Below are positions 1 to 6,488 of a stretch of 8,482 nucleotides of DNA, in pieces. The position numbers were made by a program, and so were the translations under genes. Under the pieces are notes generated by a model. The model did not search any database. It was given only the letters and a program-made list of their open reading frames with translations, and had not been told where the DNA came from. Numbering within the stretch: the stretch's first letter is position 1; each line of letters starts with the position of its first letter. This stretch comes from Pseudomonadota bacterium (GTDB lineage Bacteria > Pseudomonadota > Alphaproteobacteria > Rhizobiales > Afifellaceae): the NCBI GenBank assembly GCA_023417735.1, contig JAEZEK010000492.1, positions 1 to 8,482 on the forward strand. Direction: 5' to 3'.

Positions 1-90
1 ACCCTCTTCCTCGTCCGCTTCGCCACTCAGACCCTCTTCGCGTCGCGCCCGCCGGCCGACGCTAGGCGGCGCAAGTTTCGCGGCGGTTAA
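1..90 (+). CDS. C-terminal end of an unidentified protein (partial)
   Basis: Reading frame 1 is open from the window edge to a TAA at 88-90 and gives 29 residues. Almost every third codon position is G or C, as in the intact genes here, and neither of the other two forward frames looks as coding-like. The fragment starts with a hydrophobic stretch (TLFLVRFATQTLFASRP) and ends in a basic tail (ADARRRKFRGG), as expected of a last membrane helix followed by a positively charged cytoplasmic end. The pattern hydrophobic-VR-x-LF-x-RP resembles the end of the acyltransferase downstream (LVRWTGYGRFLFERPAW), so it may be a second acyltransferase-3 protein; this is an inference from a very short match. 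A near-perfect hairpin follows 13 bases after the stop. The start codon and bulk of the protein lie outside the window, so no function can be assigned. Confidence 0.6.
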   Translation, partial: TLFLVRFATQTLFASRPPADARRRKFRGG

Positions 91-103
91 CCGGCGGTTG
101 AGA

Positions 104-128
104 GGCGCCGGAAGATCTGACCGGCGCC
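104..128 (+). terminator. Perfect GC-rich hairpin after the first gene, possible terminator
   Basis: GGCGCCGG at 104-111 is the exact reverse complement of CCGGCGCC at 121-128, giving an 8-bp all-GC stem with a 9-base loop (AAGATCTGA). It lies 13 bases past the TAA at 90 and well before the next start at 244, where a terminator for the left-hand gene would be expected. There is no T-run after the stem, so it is not a classical intrinsic terminator; it could also act as an mRNA 3' end stabiliser or a transcription pause. Confidence 0.45.
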
Positions 129-231
129 GCCGCAGGTCCGGGAAATTGAAGCGGTTCCGTTTACCGTTTCTTCAGCGAGACCGCGACCGTCGGGGGTGGA
201 TCGGCCATAAGGCTGCGGGTTGGATACGGTC

Positions 232-238
232 GAGGAGG
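232..238 (+). promoter_or_regulatory. Shine-Dalgarno sequence that decides the acyltransferase start
   Basis: GAGGAGG at 232-238 lies 5 bases before the ATG at 244. It is a strong ribosome binding site at normal spacing and favours ATG 244 over the in-frame TTG at 220, which would place this motif inside the coding sequence and has no comparable motif upstream. Confidence 0.8.
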
Positions 239-243
239 CCGCC

Positions 244-1272
244 ATGCATTCCCGGATCGCCTGGGTCGACGTCGCCAAGGGCTTCTGCATCGTCTTCGTC
301 GTGATGATGCATTCCACGCTCGGCGTGGAGAAGGCGGCCGGCGAAACCGGCTGGATGCATTACGTGGTCGAGTTCGCCCGTCCGTTCCGGATGCCGGACT
401 TCTTCCTCATCGCCGGCCTCTTCCTCGGCGCGCGGATCAATGCGCCGTGGCGGCTCTACCTCGACCGCAAGGTCGTGCACTTCGCCTATTTCTACGTGCT
501 CTGGCTCACCATCCAGTTCGCCTTCAAGGCGCCGGGCTTCGCGGCGGAGGTCGGCTGGGGCGGCGTGCTCCACGATTACCTGCTGGCATTCGTGGAGCCC
601 TGGGGCACGCTCTGGTTCATCTACCATCTCGCGCTGTTCTGCATTGTCGTGCGGCTCCTGAAGCGCGTGCCCTGGCAGGTCGTCTGGGCCGGGGCGGCGC
701 TCCTCGAGATCCTGCCGATCCACACCGGGTCGATCCTCGTCGACGAGTTCGCCTCGCGCTACGTCTACTTCTATTCCGGCTACGTGTTCTCGGCCCACAT
801 CCTGCGCTTCGCCGAAACCATCGCCGCGGACCGGGTGGCGGCGGTTCTCGGGCTCCTCCTCTGGGGCTTCGTGAACGGGATCCTGGTCTTCACGGGCCAT
901 GCCGACTGGCCGCTCGTCAGCCTCGCCCTCGGCATCGCCGGGGCGGGCGCGGTGATCGCGGCCTCCGTCCTCCTGGCGAGCACGGTTGCGGCGATCCCGC
1001 TCGGCTGGCTCGGCGCCCAGTCGATCGTCGTCTATCTCGCCTTCTTCCTGCCGATGGCGGTGAGCCGTGCCGTGCTCCTGAAGCTCGGGATCGTCACCGA
1101 TGTCGGCACGATCGCGCTGCTGGTGACGGTCGCCGGGATCGTCGGTCCGGTCCTCCTTTACGCGCTCGTCCGGTGGACGGGGTACGGCCGGTTCCTGTTC
1201 GAGCGGCCGGCCTGGGCACGGATCGACGGACCCTACAGGCGCGACCGCGCCACCCTGCAGCCGGCGGAGTGA
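244..1272 (+). CDS. Acyltransferase-3 family integral membrane protein
   Basis: This is a 342-residue polytopic inner-membrane protein of the acyltransferase-3 type (the OpgC/OafA/NodX group). Members move acyl groups, often acetyl or succinyl, onto cell-surface sugars or lipids. The N-terminal block is typical: RIAWVDVAKGFCIVFVVMMHS at residues 4-24, with an Asp at the start of the first helix and a His (H23) at its far end, then the FRMPDFFLIAGLFLG block near 48-62 ending the second helix. About ten hydrophobic segments follow, including GTLWFIYHLALF near 121-132 and WLGAQSIVVYLAFFLPM near 255-271. The C-terminus is short and charged. The start is ATG 244, set by its ribosome binding site. 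The length is usual for the minimal membrane-only form, without a SGNH domain. No glycan-synthesis genes are nearby, so the acyl donor and acceptor cannot be named. The gene converges with the phosphatase gene at 1283. Confidence 0.82.
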   Translation: MHSRIAWVDVAKGFCIVFVVMMHSTLGVEKAAGETGWMHYVVEFARPFRMPDFFLIAGLFLGARINAPWRLYLDRKVVHFAYFYVLWLTIQFAFKAPGFAAEVGWGGVLHDYLLAFVEPWGTLWFIYHLALFCIVVRLLKRVPWQVVWAGAALLEILPIHTGSILVDEFASRYVYFYSGYVFSAHILRFAETIAADRVAAVLGLLLWGFVNGILVFTGHADWPLVSLALGIAGAGAVIAASVLLASTVAAIPLGWLGAQSIVVYLAFFLPMAVSRAVLLKLGIVTDVGTIALLVTVAGIVGPVLLYALVRWTGYGRFLFERPAWARIDGPYRRDRATLQPAE

Positions 1273-1294
1273 CGGCCGGAGCTCAGGTCCGGTT
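1273..1294. terminator. Weak stem-loop between converging genes
   Basis: GGCCGGA at 1274-1280 can pair with TCCGGTT at 1288-1294 around a 7-base loop, giving five Watson-Crick pairs and two G-T pairs on the + strand and five pairs on the minus strand. It starts one base after the acyltransferase stop codon and overlaps the last codons of the oppositely oriented phosphatase gene, so it is placed to act as a shared terminator. There is no T-run on either side, and such short pairings are common in DNA this GC-rich. Confidence 0.25.
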
Positions 1295-1996
1295 CGCCAG
1301 CCAGGCGGGGAGCTCCGTCACCACTTCGAGCACCACGTCGGCATGCGGCGCGAGGTCCTCGTAGCGGCCGTTGCCGGTGAGCACGCCCACGGCCGCGCCG
1401 GCGCCGGCCGCACGGGCCATGTGGAGGTCGTGCAGATTGTCGCCGATCACCACGATGTCGGCGGGGTCGAGCGCGGCGATGCCGCAGAAGCGCAGCACCA
1501 TGTCGGCGGCGGGCTTGGCCGTCGCCACGGAATCGTAGCCGATGACGGCCGTGAAGCGGTCTGCGAGCCCGATCCGGTCGAGCCAGGCCTCCGCCGCATG
1601 CGTGCTGTCATTGGTCGCGACGCCGAGCCGCAGCCCTCCCGCGACCAGGCCGTCGAGCATCGCGCCGAGCCCTTCGACCGGCACGGAATGGGCGACGCCG
1701 TCGGCGACGAAAACCTCGTTCACCCGCGCCTCCAGCCGGACCCGCTCGTCGAGCCGGGCCGTGGGGAACCAGAGGTCGACGATGTCGCGGGAATTGCCGG
1801 CGCCGAGCACCGAGCCGGGCGCGACCCGGTTCGTCAGCGGGTCCATGCCGCCGATCACGAGCAGGCGCTCGGCCTCGACCTCGTCGTTTCCGGTGAGTTC
1901 GAGCGCGAGCCGCCGGAAGATCGGCGGCCAGGTCGCCTGGAAATCGGCGAGCGTGCCGTCCTTGTCGAAAAGGACGCCCTTCAGCGCGCGCGCCAT
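1283..1996 (-). CDS. HAD-superfamily phosphatase, phosphoglycolate-phosphatase-like
   Basis: This is a 237-residue cytoplasmic phosphohydrolase with all four HAD motifs. Motif I is DKDGTL at residues 11-16 (nucleophile D11, acid/base D13). Motif II ends at T128 in GVATND, motif III is K161 in ATAKPAAD, and motif IV is GDNLHD at 185-190 with the Mg2+ ligand D186. A helical cap of roughly 20-105 fits the subfamily that includes phosphoglycolate phosphatase and small sugar or nucleotide phosphatases; the substrate is unknown. The start is ATG 1996, 2 bases after the pump's stop. A GTG at 2002-2000 would instead overlap that stop as GTGA and add two residues. No strong ribosome binding site is seen, so translation is probably coupled to the pump gene. 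A stand-alone phosphatase is not a normal part of an RND exporter, and its place as last gene may be simple co-transcription. The frame stays open far upstream inside the pump gene, but that extension is not real coding. Confidence 0.88.
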   Translation of the reverse strand: MARALKGVLFDKDGTLADFQATWPPIFRRLALELTGNDEVEAERLLVIGGMDPLTNRVAPGSVLGAGNSRDIVDLWFPTARLDERVRLEARVNEVFVADGVAHSVPVEGLGAMLDGLVAGGLRLGVATNDSTHAAEAWLDRIGLADRFTAVIGYDSVATAKPAADMVLRFCGIAALDPADIVVIGDNLHDLHMARAAGAGAAVGVLTGNGRYEDLAPHADVVLEVVTELPAWLANRT

Positions 1997-1998
1997 GC

Positions 1999-4900
1999 TC
2001 ACTCGGCCGGCGCGAGATGCGCGTCGCCGCGCAGGATGTGGGTCTCGGTCGGATCCCGCGTCGCGATGAAGGTATAGAACATCGGCAGCACGAAGAGGGT
2101 GAAGAGCGTCCCGATCGTCATGCCGGACGCGATGACGATGCCCATGGAAAAGCGTGCCGCCGCGCCCGCCCCCTCGGCCCGCAGCAGCGGCAGGACCGCC
2201 AGCACGATCGCGGCGGTGGTCATGAGGATCGGGCGGAGGCGGACCTTGGCCGCCTCGACGATCGCCTCGCGCTTGGATAGGCCGAGCTCGCGCTGCTGGT
2301 TGGCGAATTCGACCATCAGGATGCCGTGCTTCGTGATGAGCCCGATCAGCGTGATGAGGCCGACCTGCGTGTAGATGTTGAGGGTCGCGAGCCCGAGGTT
2401 GAGCGGCACGAGCGCGCCGAACACCGACAGCGGCACGGTCATCATGATGATGAACGGGTCGCGGAAGCTCTCGAACTGCGCCGCGAGCACCAGGTAGATG
2501 ATCACGATGGCGAGCCCGAAGGCGATCAGCGTCGTGCTGCCTTCGGTCACCTCGAGACGGGACTGTCCGGCGAAATCCTCGAAGAAGCCGGCCGGCATCA
2601 CCTCCTGGGCGATGTCGCGGAGCGTCTGGAGCCCGTCGCCGGTCGTCACCCCCGGCAGCGGCAGCGCGGAAATGGTCGCCGAGTTGAGCTCGTTGAACTG
2701 CTCGATCGCATTCGCCGCCGCCCGCGTCTCCACCAGGATCACGGCCGAGAGCGGCACCATCACGCCGCTGGCGCTCCGCACGAAATAGCCGCCGAGATTC
2801 TCCGGGTTGAAGCGGTCGGCCTGCTGGACCTGCGTGATCACGTCGTAGCTGCGGCTGTCGCGGTCGAAACGCGACACCGCGCCGCCGCCGACAAGCGTGT
2901 TCAGCGTCGTGCCGATCTCCGCCACGGTGACGCCGAGGGCTGCCGCGCGGTCGCGGTCGATGGTGACGCGCGCTTCCGGGAGCGTGAAGGCCAGCGAGTT
3001 CTGGACGACGATGAAGCGGCCGCTCTGCATCGCCCGGTTCTTGACCTCCTCGGCGACCTCGTAGACCTCGGCCGCGCTGCCGATCGAGCGGATGACGAAC
3101 TGGATCGGCAGGCCGCCGCCGGAGCCGGGCAGCGACGGCGGCGAGAACACGAAGGCCTGGACGCCCGCGACCTTGTCGATCGCGCCCTGGATGTCGTTCT
3201 TGACCTCGGCCTGGCCGCGGTCGCGTTCGCCCCACGGCTTCAGGACCCATGCCGCGAAGGCCGAGTTCGGGCCGCCGAACCCGGTGACGGAGAAGCGCGC
3301 GTCGACCTCCTGGATGCCTTCCGTGCGCGTCCGCATCTGCTGCGCGTACATGTCAGTGTAGTCGGACGTGGCGTAGGCCGGCGCGTTCACGATCGCGAAC
3401 AGCGCGCCGCGGTCCTCCTCCGGGGCGAGCTCGCTGCTCGTGTTGAGGAACAGGAAGCCGGTCGTGCCGAGCAGCGCGAGCACGACGAAGAGCGTCACCG
3501 GGCGATAGTCGAGCGAGCCGGAGACGCGGCGCCCGTACCAGCCGGAGAGCTTCTCGAAGCGCCGATCGACGAAGGCCTGGAAGCGGCTCACCTTGCTGCC
3601 GTGCCCGGGCAGCAGCCGGGCCGACATCATCGGCGACAGCGTGACCGCGATCAGGCCCGAAATGATAACCGCGCCGGCGAGCGTGAAGGCGAACTCGCGG
3701 AACAGCGATCCGGTCAGGCCCTGGACGAAGCCGATCGGGGCATAGACGGCGGCGAGCGTGATGGTCATCGCGACCACGGCGCCGAAGATCTCGCGCATGC
3801 CGGTGATGGCCGCCTGCATCGGCGCCTCGCCGCGATCGAGGTGCCGGTGGATGTTCTCCACCACCACGATGGCATCGTCGACGACGAGCCCGATGGCGAG
3901 CACCATCGCGAGCAGCGTCAGCGTATTGATCGAGTACCCGAGCGCCCACAACACGAAGCAAACGCCGACGAGCGAGAGCGGAATCGTCACGATCGGGATG
4001 AGCACGGCGCGGAACGAGCCGAGGAACAGGAGGATGACGAGCACGACGATCGCCACCGCCTCCGCGATCGTCCTGAACACCTCCTCGATCGAGGCCTGGA
4101 TCGATGCGGTCGCATCGTAGACGAGGTCGAGCGCCATGCCCGGCGGCAGCTCGCGCTGGATCCGCGGCAGCTCGGCCCTGACGGCGGAGGAGACGTCGAG
4201 CGGGTTGGCCTCCGGGCCGGCGCTGACGGCGAGGAAGATGCCCTGCTCGCCGTTGAACGTGACCTTGACCTCTTCGCTCTCTGGGCCGAACGCGACATCC
4301 GCCACGTCGCCGAGCCGGACCACCTCGTCGCCATCGGCGCGCACGGGCAGCTCCGCCATCGCCTCGGGCGTCTGCAGCGTGGTCGCCGTCTGGATGGTAT
4401 AGGCGACGAACTCGTTCTGGGTCTTGCCGGGGGCGGAGAGGAAGTTGCTCGCGCGGATGGCCGCGAGCACGTCGGAAGCGGTGACCGAGCGCGAGGCGAG
4501 CCGCAGCGGATCGAGCCATATGCGCATGGCGAATTCGCGCCCGCCCAGGATCTGCACCTCGCCGACGCCCTCGATCGTCGAGAAGCGCGACTGCACGACG
4601 CGCGAGATGTACTCCGTCACCTGCTGCGGGTTCATCGTCATGCTGCGCACGGCAAGGTACATCAGCGCGAAGGTCTGGCCGGTGCCCTTCTGGATGATCG
4701 GGTCCTCGGAATCCGTCGGCAGCTGCCGCCGTACCTGCTGGACCTTCGAAATGACGTCGACGAGCGCCTGGTCGGGATCGGCGTTGAGCCGCATGTTGAC
4801 CGTGACGGTGCTGACGCCGAGCGTGCTCTTCGCGGTGACGTAGTCGACGCCGTCGGCCGTCGCCACGGCCTTGGCGATCGGCGTCGTGATGAAGCCCTGC

Positions 4901-5076
4901 ATGAGCTCCGCCCCGGCGCCGGGATAGGCGGTGGTGACCGTGATCACGGTCTCCTCGACCTCCGGGTATTCCCGGATCGACATGTTGATGAAGCCCTGCG
5001 CCCCGAGGAGCAGGATCATCAGGCTGACGACGATCGTGAGGACCGGCCGTCGGATGAAGATTTCGGAGAAGTTCAT
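1999..5076 (-). CDS. HAE1-type RND efflux transporter, inner-membrane pump subunit
   Basis: This 1025-residue homologue of AcrB/MexB-type pumps is complete and unbroken. It would export hydrophobic and amphiphilic compounds (drugs, detergents, solvents, dyes) out of the periplasm and inner membrane using the proton gradient, as a trimer. The N-terminus is typical: cytoplasmic MNFSEIFIRRPV, the first helix near 11-30, then the first large periplasmic loop to about 335. Helices near 340-490 include GLVVDDAIVVVEN, whose D400-D401 pair is the proton-relay site. The second periplasmic loop covers about 545-845. In the C-terminal helices K916 (LITKHGILMVEFAN), R946 and T953 (RLRPILMT) match AcrB K940, R971 and T978, so the pump should be active. 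It is slightly shorter than AcrB because the C-terminal tail is short. ATG 5076 overlaps the adaptor's TGA as ATGA, and there is no clear ribosome binding site, indicating translational coupling. No outer-membrane channel gene is in the window. The sequence alone does not give the substrate range. Confidence 0.95.
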   Translation of the reverse strand: MNFSEIFIRRPVLTIVVSLMILLLGAQGFINMSIREYPEVEETVITVTTAYPGAGAELMQGFITTPIAKAVATADGVDYVTAKSTLGVSTVTVNMRLNADPDQALVDVISKVQQVRRQLPTDSEDPIIQKGTGQTFALMYLAVRSMTMNPQQVTEYISRVVQSRFSTIEGVGEVQILGGREFAMRIWLDPLRLASRSVTASDVLAAIRASNFLSAPGKTQNEFVAYTIQTATTLQTPEAMAELPVRADGDEVVRLGDVADVAFGPESEEVKVTFNGEQGIFLAVSAGPEANPLDVSSAVRAELPRIQRELPPGMALDLVYDATASIQASIEEVFRTIAEAVAIVVLVILLFLGSFRAVLIPIVTIPLSLVGVCFVLWALGYSINTLTLLAMVLAIGLVVDDAIVVVENIHRHLDRGEAPMQAAITGMREIFGAVVAMTITLAAVYAPIGFVQGLTGSLFREFAFTLAGAVIISGLIAVTLSPMMSARLLPGHGSKVSRFQAFVDRRFEKLSGWYGRRVSGSLDYRPVTLFVVLALLGTTGFLFLNTSSELAPEEDRGALFAIVNAPAYATSDYTDMYAQQMRTRTEGIQEVDARFSVTGFGGPNSAFAAWVLKPWGERDRGQAEVKNDIQGAIDKVAGVQAFVFSPPSLPGSGGGLPIQFVIRSIGSAAEVYEVAEEVKNRAMQSGRFIVVQNSLAFTLPEARVTIDRDRAAALGVTVAEIGTTLNTLVGGGAVSRFDRDSRSYDVITQVQQADRFNPENLGGYFVRSASGVMVPLSAVILVETRAAANAIEQFNELNSATISALPLPGVTTGDGLQTLRDIAQEVMPAGFFEDFAGQSRLEVTEGSTTLIAFGLAIVIIYLVLAAQFESFRDPFIIMMTVPLSVFGALVPLNLGLATLNIYTQVGLITLIGLITKHGILMVEFANQQRELGLSKREAIVEAAKVRLRPILMTTAAIVLAVLPLLRAEGAGAAARFSMGIVIASGMTIGTLFTLFVLPMFYTFIATRDPTETHILRGDAHLAPAE

Positions 5077-6239
5077 CGGCGGCCCAGCTGGTCGTCGAGC
5101 GCGATCCTGGCCGGATCGATGCTGTTGTCGATCGCGATCGGCGTGTTGTTCGAAAGCTTGTTCTGGCCCGAGGTGACGATGCGCTGCCCGGGTTCGAGCC
5201 CGGTGGCGATCTCGACCATCATGCCCTGGCGCCGCCCGAGGGTCACGAAGACCTGGCGCGCAAGCAGGCCCGGCTCCGCCTGCTCGCCGTCTGCGGCGGG
5301 CGTGGCGGCCGCGTCTCCCTCAGCCGGCTCCGCCTCCTCGACGACGTAGACATAGTCGCCGTAGAGGCTGGTGACGACGCTCGTCTGCGGCACGGCGATG
5401 ATGTTGGCCTCGGCCGGAAGGCTGATCCGGACCCGGACGAACTGCCCGGGGCGGAGCGCCCCGTCGGAATTGTCGACCTCCGCGCGCACGGAGACGAGCC
5501 GCGTCGCGGGGTCGATCTTCGGGTCGATGCCGGTGATCCGCCCCTTGTAACGGAAATCGGCGCCCTGGAGGGCGAAGAGCGCGCCCTGGCCGAGCCGAAG
5601 CTCGGAAAGCCGCTGCTCCGGCACGGTGAAGTCCGCCTTCATGATGTCGAGCTGCTGCAGCGTGGCGATGCCGGCGCCGGGCTGCAGGAACTCGCCGACG
5701 TCCACGCGGGGGATGCCGATCGTTCCAGAGAACGGCGCCCGGACCGCCTTCTGCTCGATGACGGCCTTGAGCCGCTCGAGGGTGGAGCGCGAGGCGGCGA
5801 CGGCCGTGCGCGCCTCCTCCAGCGTCGCCTCCGAGCTCACCCCACGCTGCTCGAGCCGCGTCGCGCGGGCGAGCTGCGCCTCGTCTCGGGCGATCGAGGC
5901 CTCGGCCGCGATCAGCTCGGCCCGCTCCACCGCATCGTCGATTTGGACGAGGAGCTGGCCTGCCTCGACCTCCTCGTTGGCGTTGAAGGCGACCTCCTTG
6001 ACGATACCGGTGGTCTGCGTGGCGACCTCCACGCCCTGCGCCGCGACCAGCGTCCCGATCGCCTCGATCTCGGGCGCCCAGTTCATCGGCCGGATCTCCG
6101 AGGCCGAGACCGTGACGGTCGCGACGGGACGGTTCGCGAAGAACTCCCCGATCATCTTGGAGCGGAACAGGTTGAAGCCGACCAGGCCGCCGGCGACGAG
6201 CGCCACCAACAGGATCGCGAGGATGAAGCGCTTTATCAT
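5073..6239 (-). CDS. Periplasmic adaptor (membrane fusion protein) of the RND pump
   Basis: This 388-residue protein links the RND pump to an outer-membrane channel. Residues 1-25 (MIKRFILAILLVALVAGG onward) form an uncleaved membrane anchor or signal; there is no lipobox Cys, so it is not an AcrA-like lipoprotein. The first half of the lipoyl domain is about 65-100 (VATQTTGIVKEVAFN, then EEVEAGQLLVQIDD). A short Ala/Glu/Arg-rich coiled-coil hairpin covers about 101-162, and the second lipoyl half begins at RAPFSGTIGIPR (167-178). The beta-barrel is about 197-277 and includes GALRPGQFVRVRI, and the membrane-proximal domain follows. An acidic Ala/Glu/Pro-rich stretch at about 300-323 interrupts that last domain. 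ATG 6239 gives a typical N-terminus; an in-frame GTG at 6251 would add four residues. Neither has an ideal ribosome binding site: GAGG lies 13 bases before the ATG and 1 base before the GTG. The gene is first in the operon, and its stop overlaps the pump start. Confidence 0.93.
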   Translation of the reverse strand: MIKRFILAILLVALVAGGLVGFNLFRSKMIGEFFANRPVATVTVSASEIRPMNWAPEIEAIGTLVAAQGVEVATQTTGIVKEVAFNANEEVEAGQLLVQIDDAVERAELIAAEASIARDEAQLARATRLEQRGVSSEATLEEARTAVAASRSTLERLKAVIEQKAVRAPFSGTIGIPRVDVGEFLQPGAGIATLQQLDIMKADFTVPEQRLSELRLGQGALFALQGADFRYKGRITGIDPKIDPATRLVSVRAEVDNSDGALRPGQFVRVRISLPAEANIIAVPQTSVVTSLYGDYVYVVEEAEPAEGDAAATPAADGEQAEPGLLARQVFVTLGRRQGMMVEIATGLEPGQRIVTSGQNKLSNNTPIAIDNSIDPARIALDDQLGRR

Positions 6240-6265
6240 GGTCTCGGGCACGCCTCGGCGGGACA

Positions 6266-6302
6266 GGCCGGAAGACGCCCGGCCGGCAGCCTCTTCGGCT
6301 GC
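6266..6302 (-). promoter_or_regulatory. Two adjacent hairpins in the efflux operon leader
   Basis: GGCCGG (6266-6271) pairs perfectly with CCGGCC (6279-6284) around a 7-base loop. Next to it GCAGCC (6286-6291) pairs perfectly with GGCTGC (6297-6302) around a 5-base loop. In the minus-strand mRNA these form two GC-rich stem-loops just upstream of the adaptor start. Neither is followed by a U-run, so they are not classical terminators. They could affect leader stability or access to the weak ribosome binding site. Short GC stems also arise by chance in such DNA. Confidence 0.3.
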
Positions 6303-6396
6303 GGGACGCGATCCGGAGCCCGTGCGCCAGATGATGGTTCAGGACACCGCCGGTCCGGGCCGGTCGAGGCTCGGGGCGCGGCAGGTCGACCGGGGG

Positions 6397-6424
6397 AAGC
6401 TAACCGAACGCGACGCGTTGTCCA
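6397..6424 (-). promoter_or_regulatory. Candidate promoter of the efflux operon with a palindromic operator
   Basis: On the minus strand TGGACA (6424-6419) matches the -35 consensus at five of six bases. After 16 bases comes TAGCTT (6402-6397), which matches the -10 consensus at only three of six. The spacer contains a 13-base palindrome at 6407-6419, AACGCG-A-CGCGTT on the + strand, where a repressor such as a TetR- or MarR-family protein could block RNA polymerase. Transcription would start near 6390, leaving a leader of about 140-150 bases. No regulator gene is in the window. The poor -10 box keeps confidence low. Confidence 0.3.
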
Positions 6425-6472
6425 GTCCGCGAGCGACACGGAACGCTGCAATCGCGAAATAACGATGAACGG

Positions 6473-6488
6473 CCGCTTGCCTAAGCGG
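6473..6488 (-). terminator. Stem-loop over the alcohol dehydrogenase stop codon
   Basis: CCGCTT (6473-6478) and AAGCGG (6483-6488) are perfect inverted repeats around a 4-base loop that includes part of the TAG stop. On the minus strand the stem is followed by a moderately T-rich stretch (GTTCATCGTTATTTCG) rather than a true T-run. It is placed to end transcription of the dehydrogenase gene before the efflux promoter region, but the stem is only 6 bp. Confidence 0.35.

Noticed and set aside
157..170. Tandem heptamers CCGTTTA and CCGTTTC upstream of the acyltransferase
   Set aside because: There are only two copies, imperfect, with no promoter element at sensible spacing; probably chance.
447..1364. 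Alternative + strand frame overlapping the acyltransferase gene
   Set aside because: It is Arg/Pro/Gly-rich without hydrophobic helices, while the other frame gives a well-formed acyltransferase-3 protein with a good ribosome binding site.
1997..3250. Upstream extension of the phosphatase frame by about 400 codons into the pump gene
   Set aside because: The extension is in a different frame from the intact pump and is Arg/Gly/Asp-rich without domain features. The HAD motif I begins 11 residues after ATG 1996, as usual for the family, so this is not a fusion protein.
2326..5349. A very long open frame on the + strand, about 1007 codons, opposite the pump gene
   Set aside because: Its product is an unnatural mix rich in Arg, His, Asp, Glu and Ala with no domain or membrane pattern. 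It lies antisense to an unmistakable, complete RND pump; such shadow frames are expected at this G+C content.
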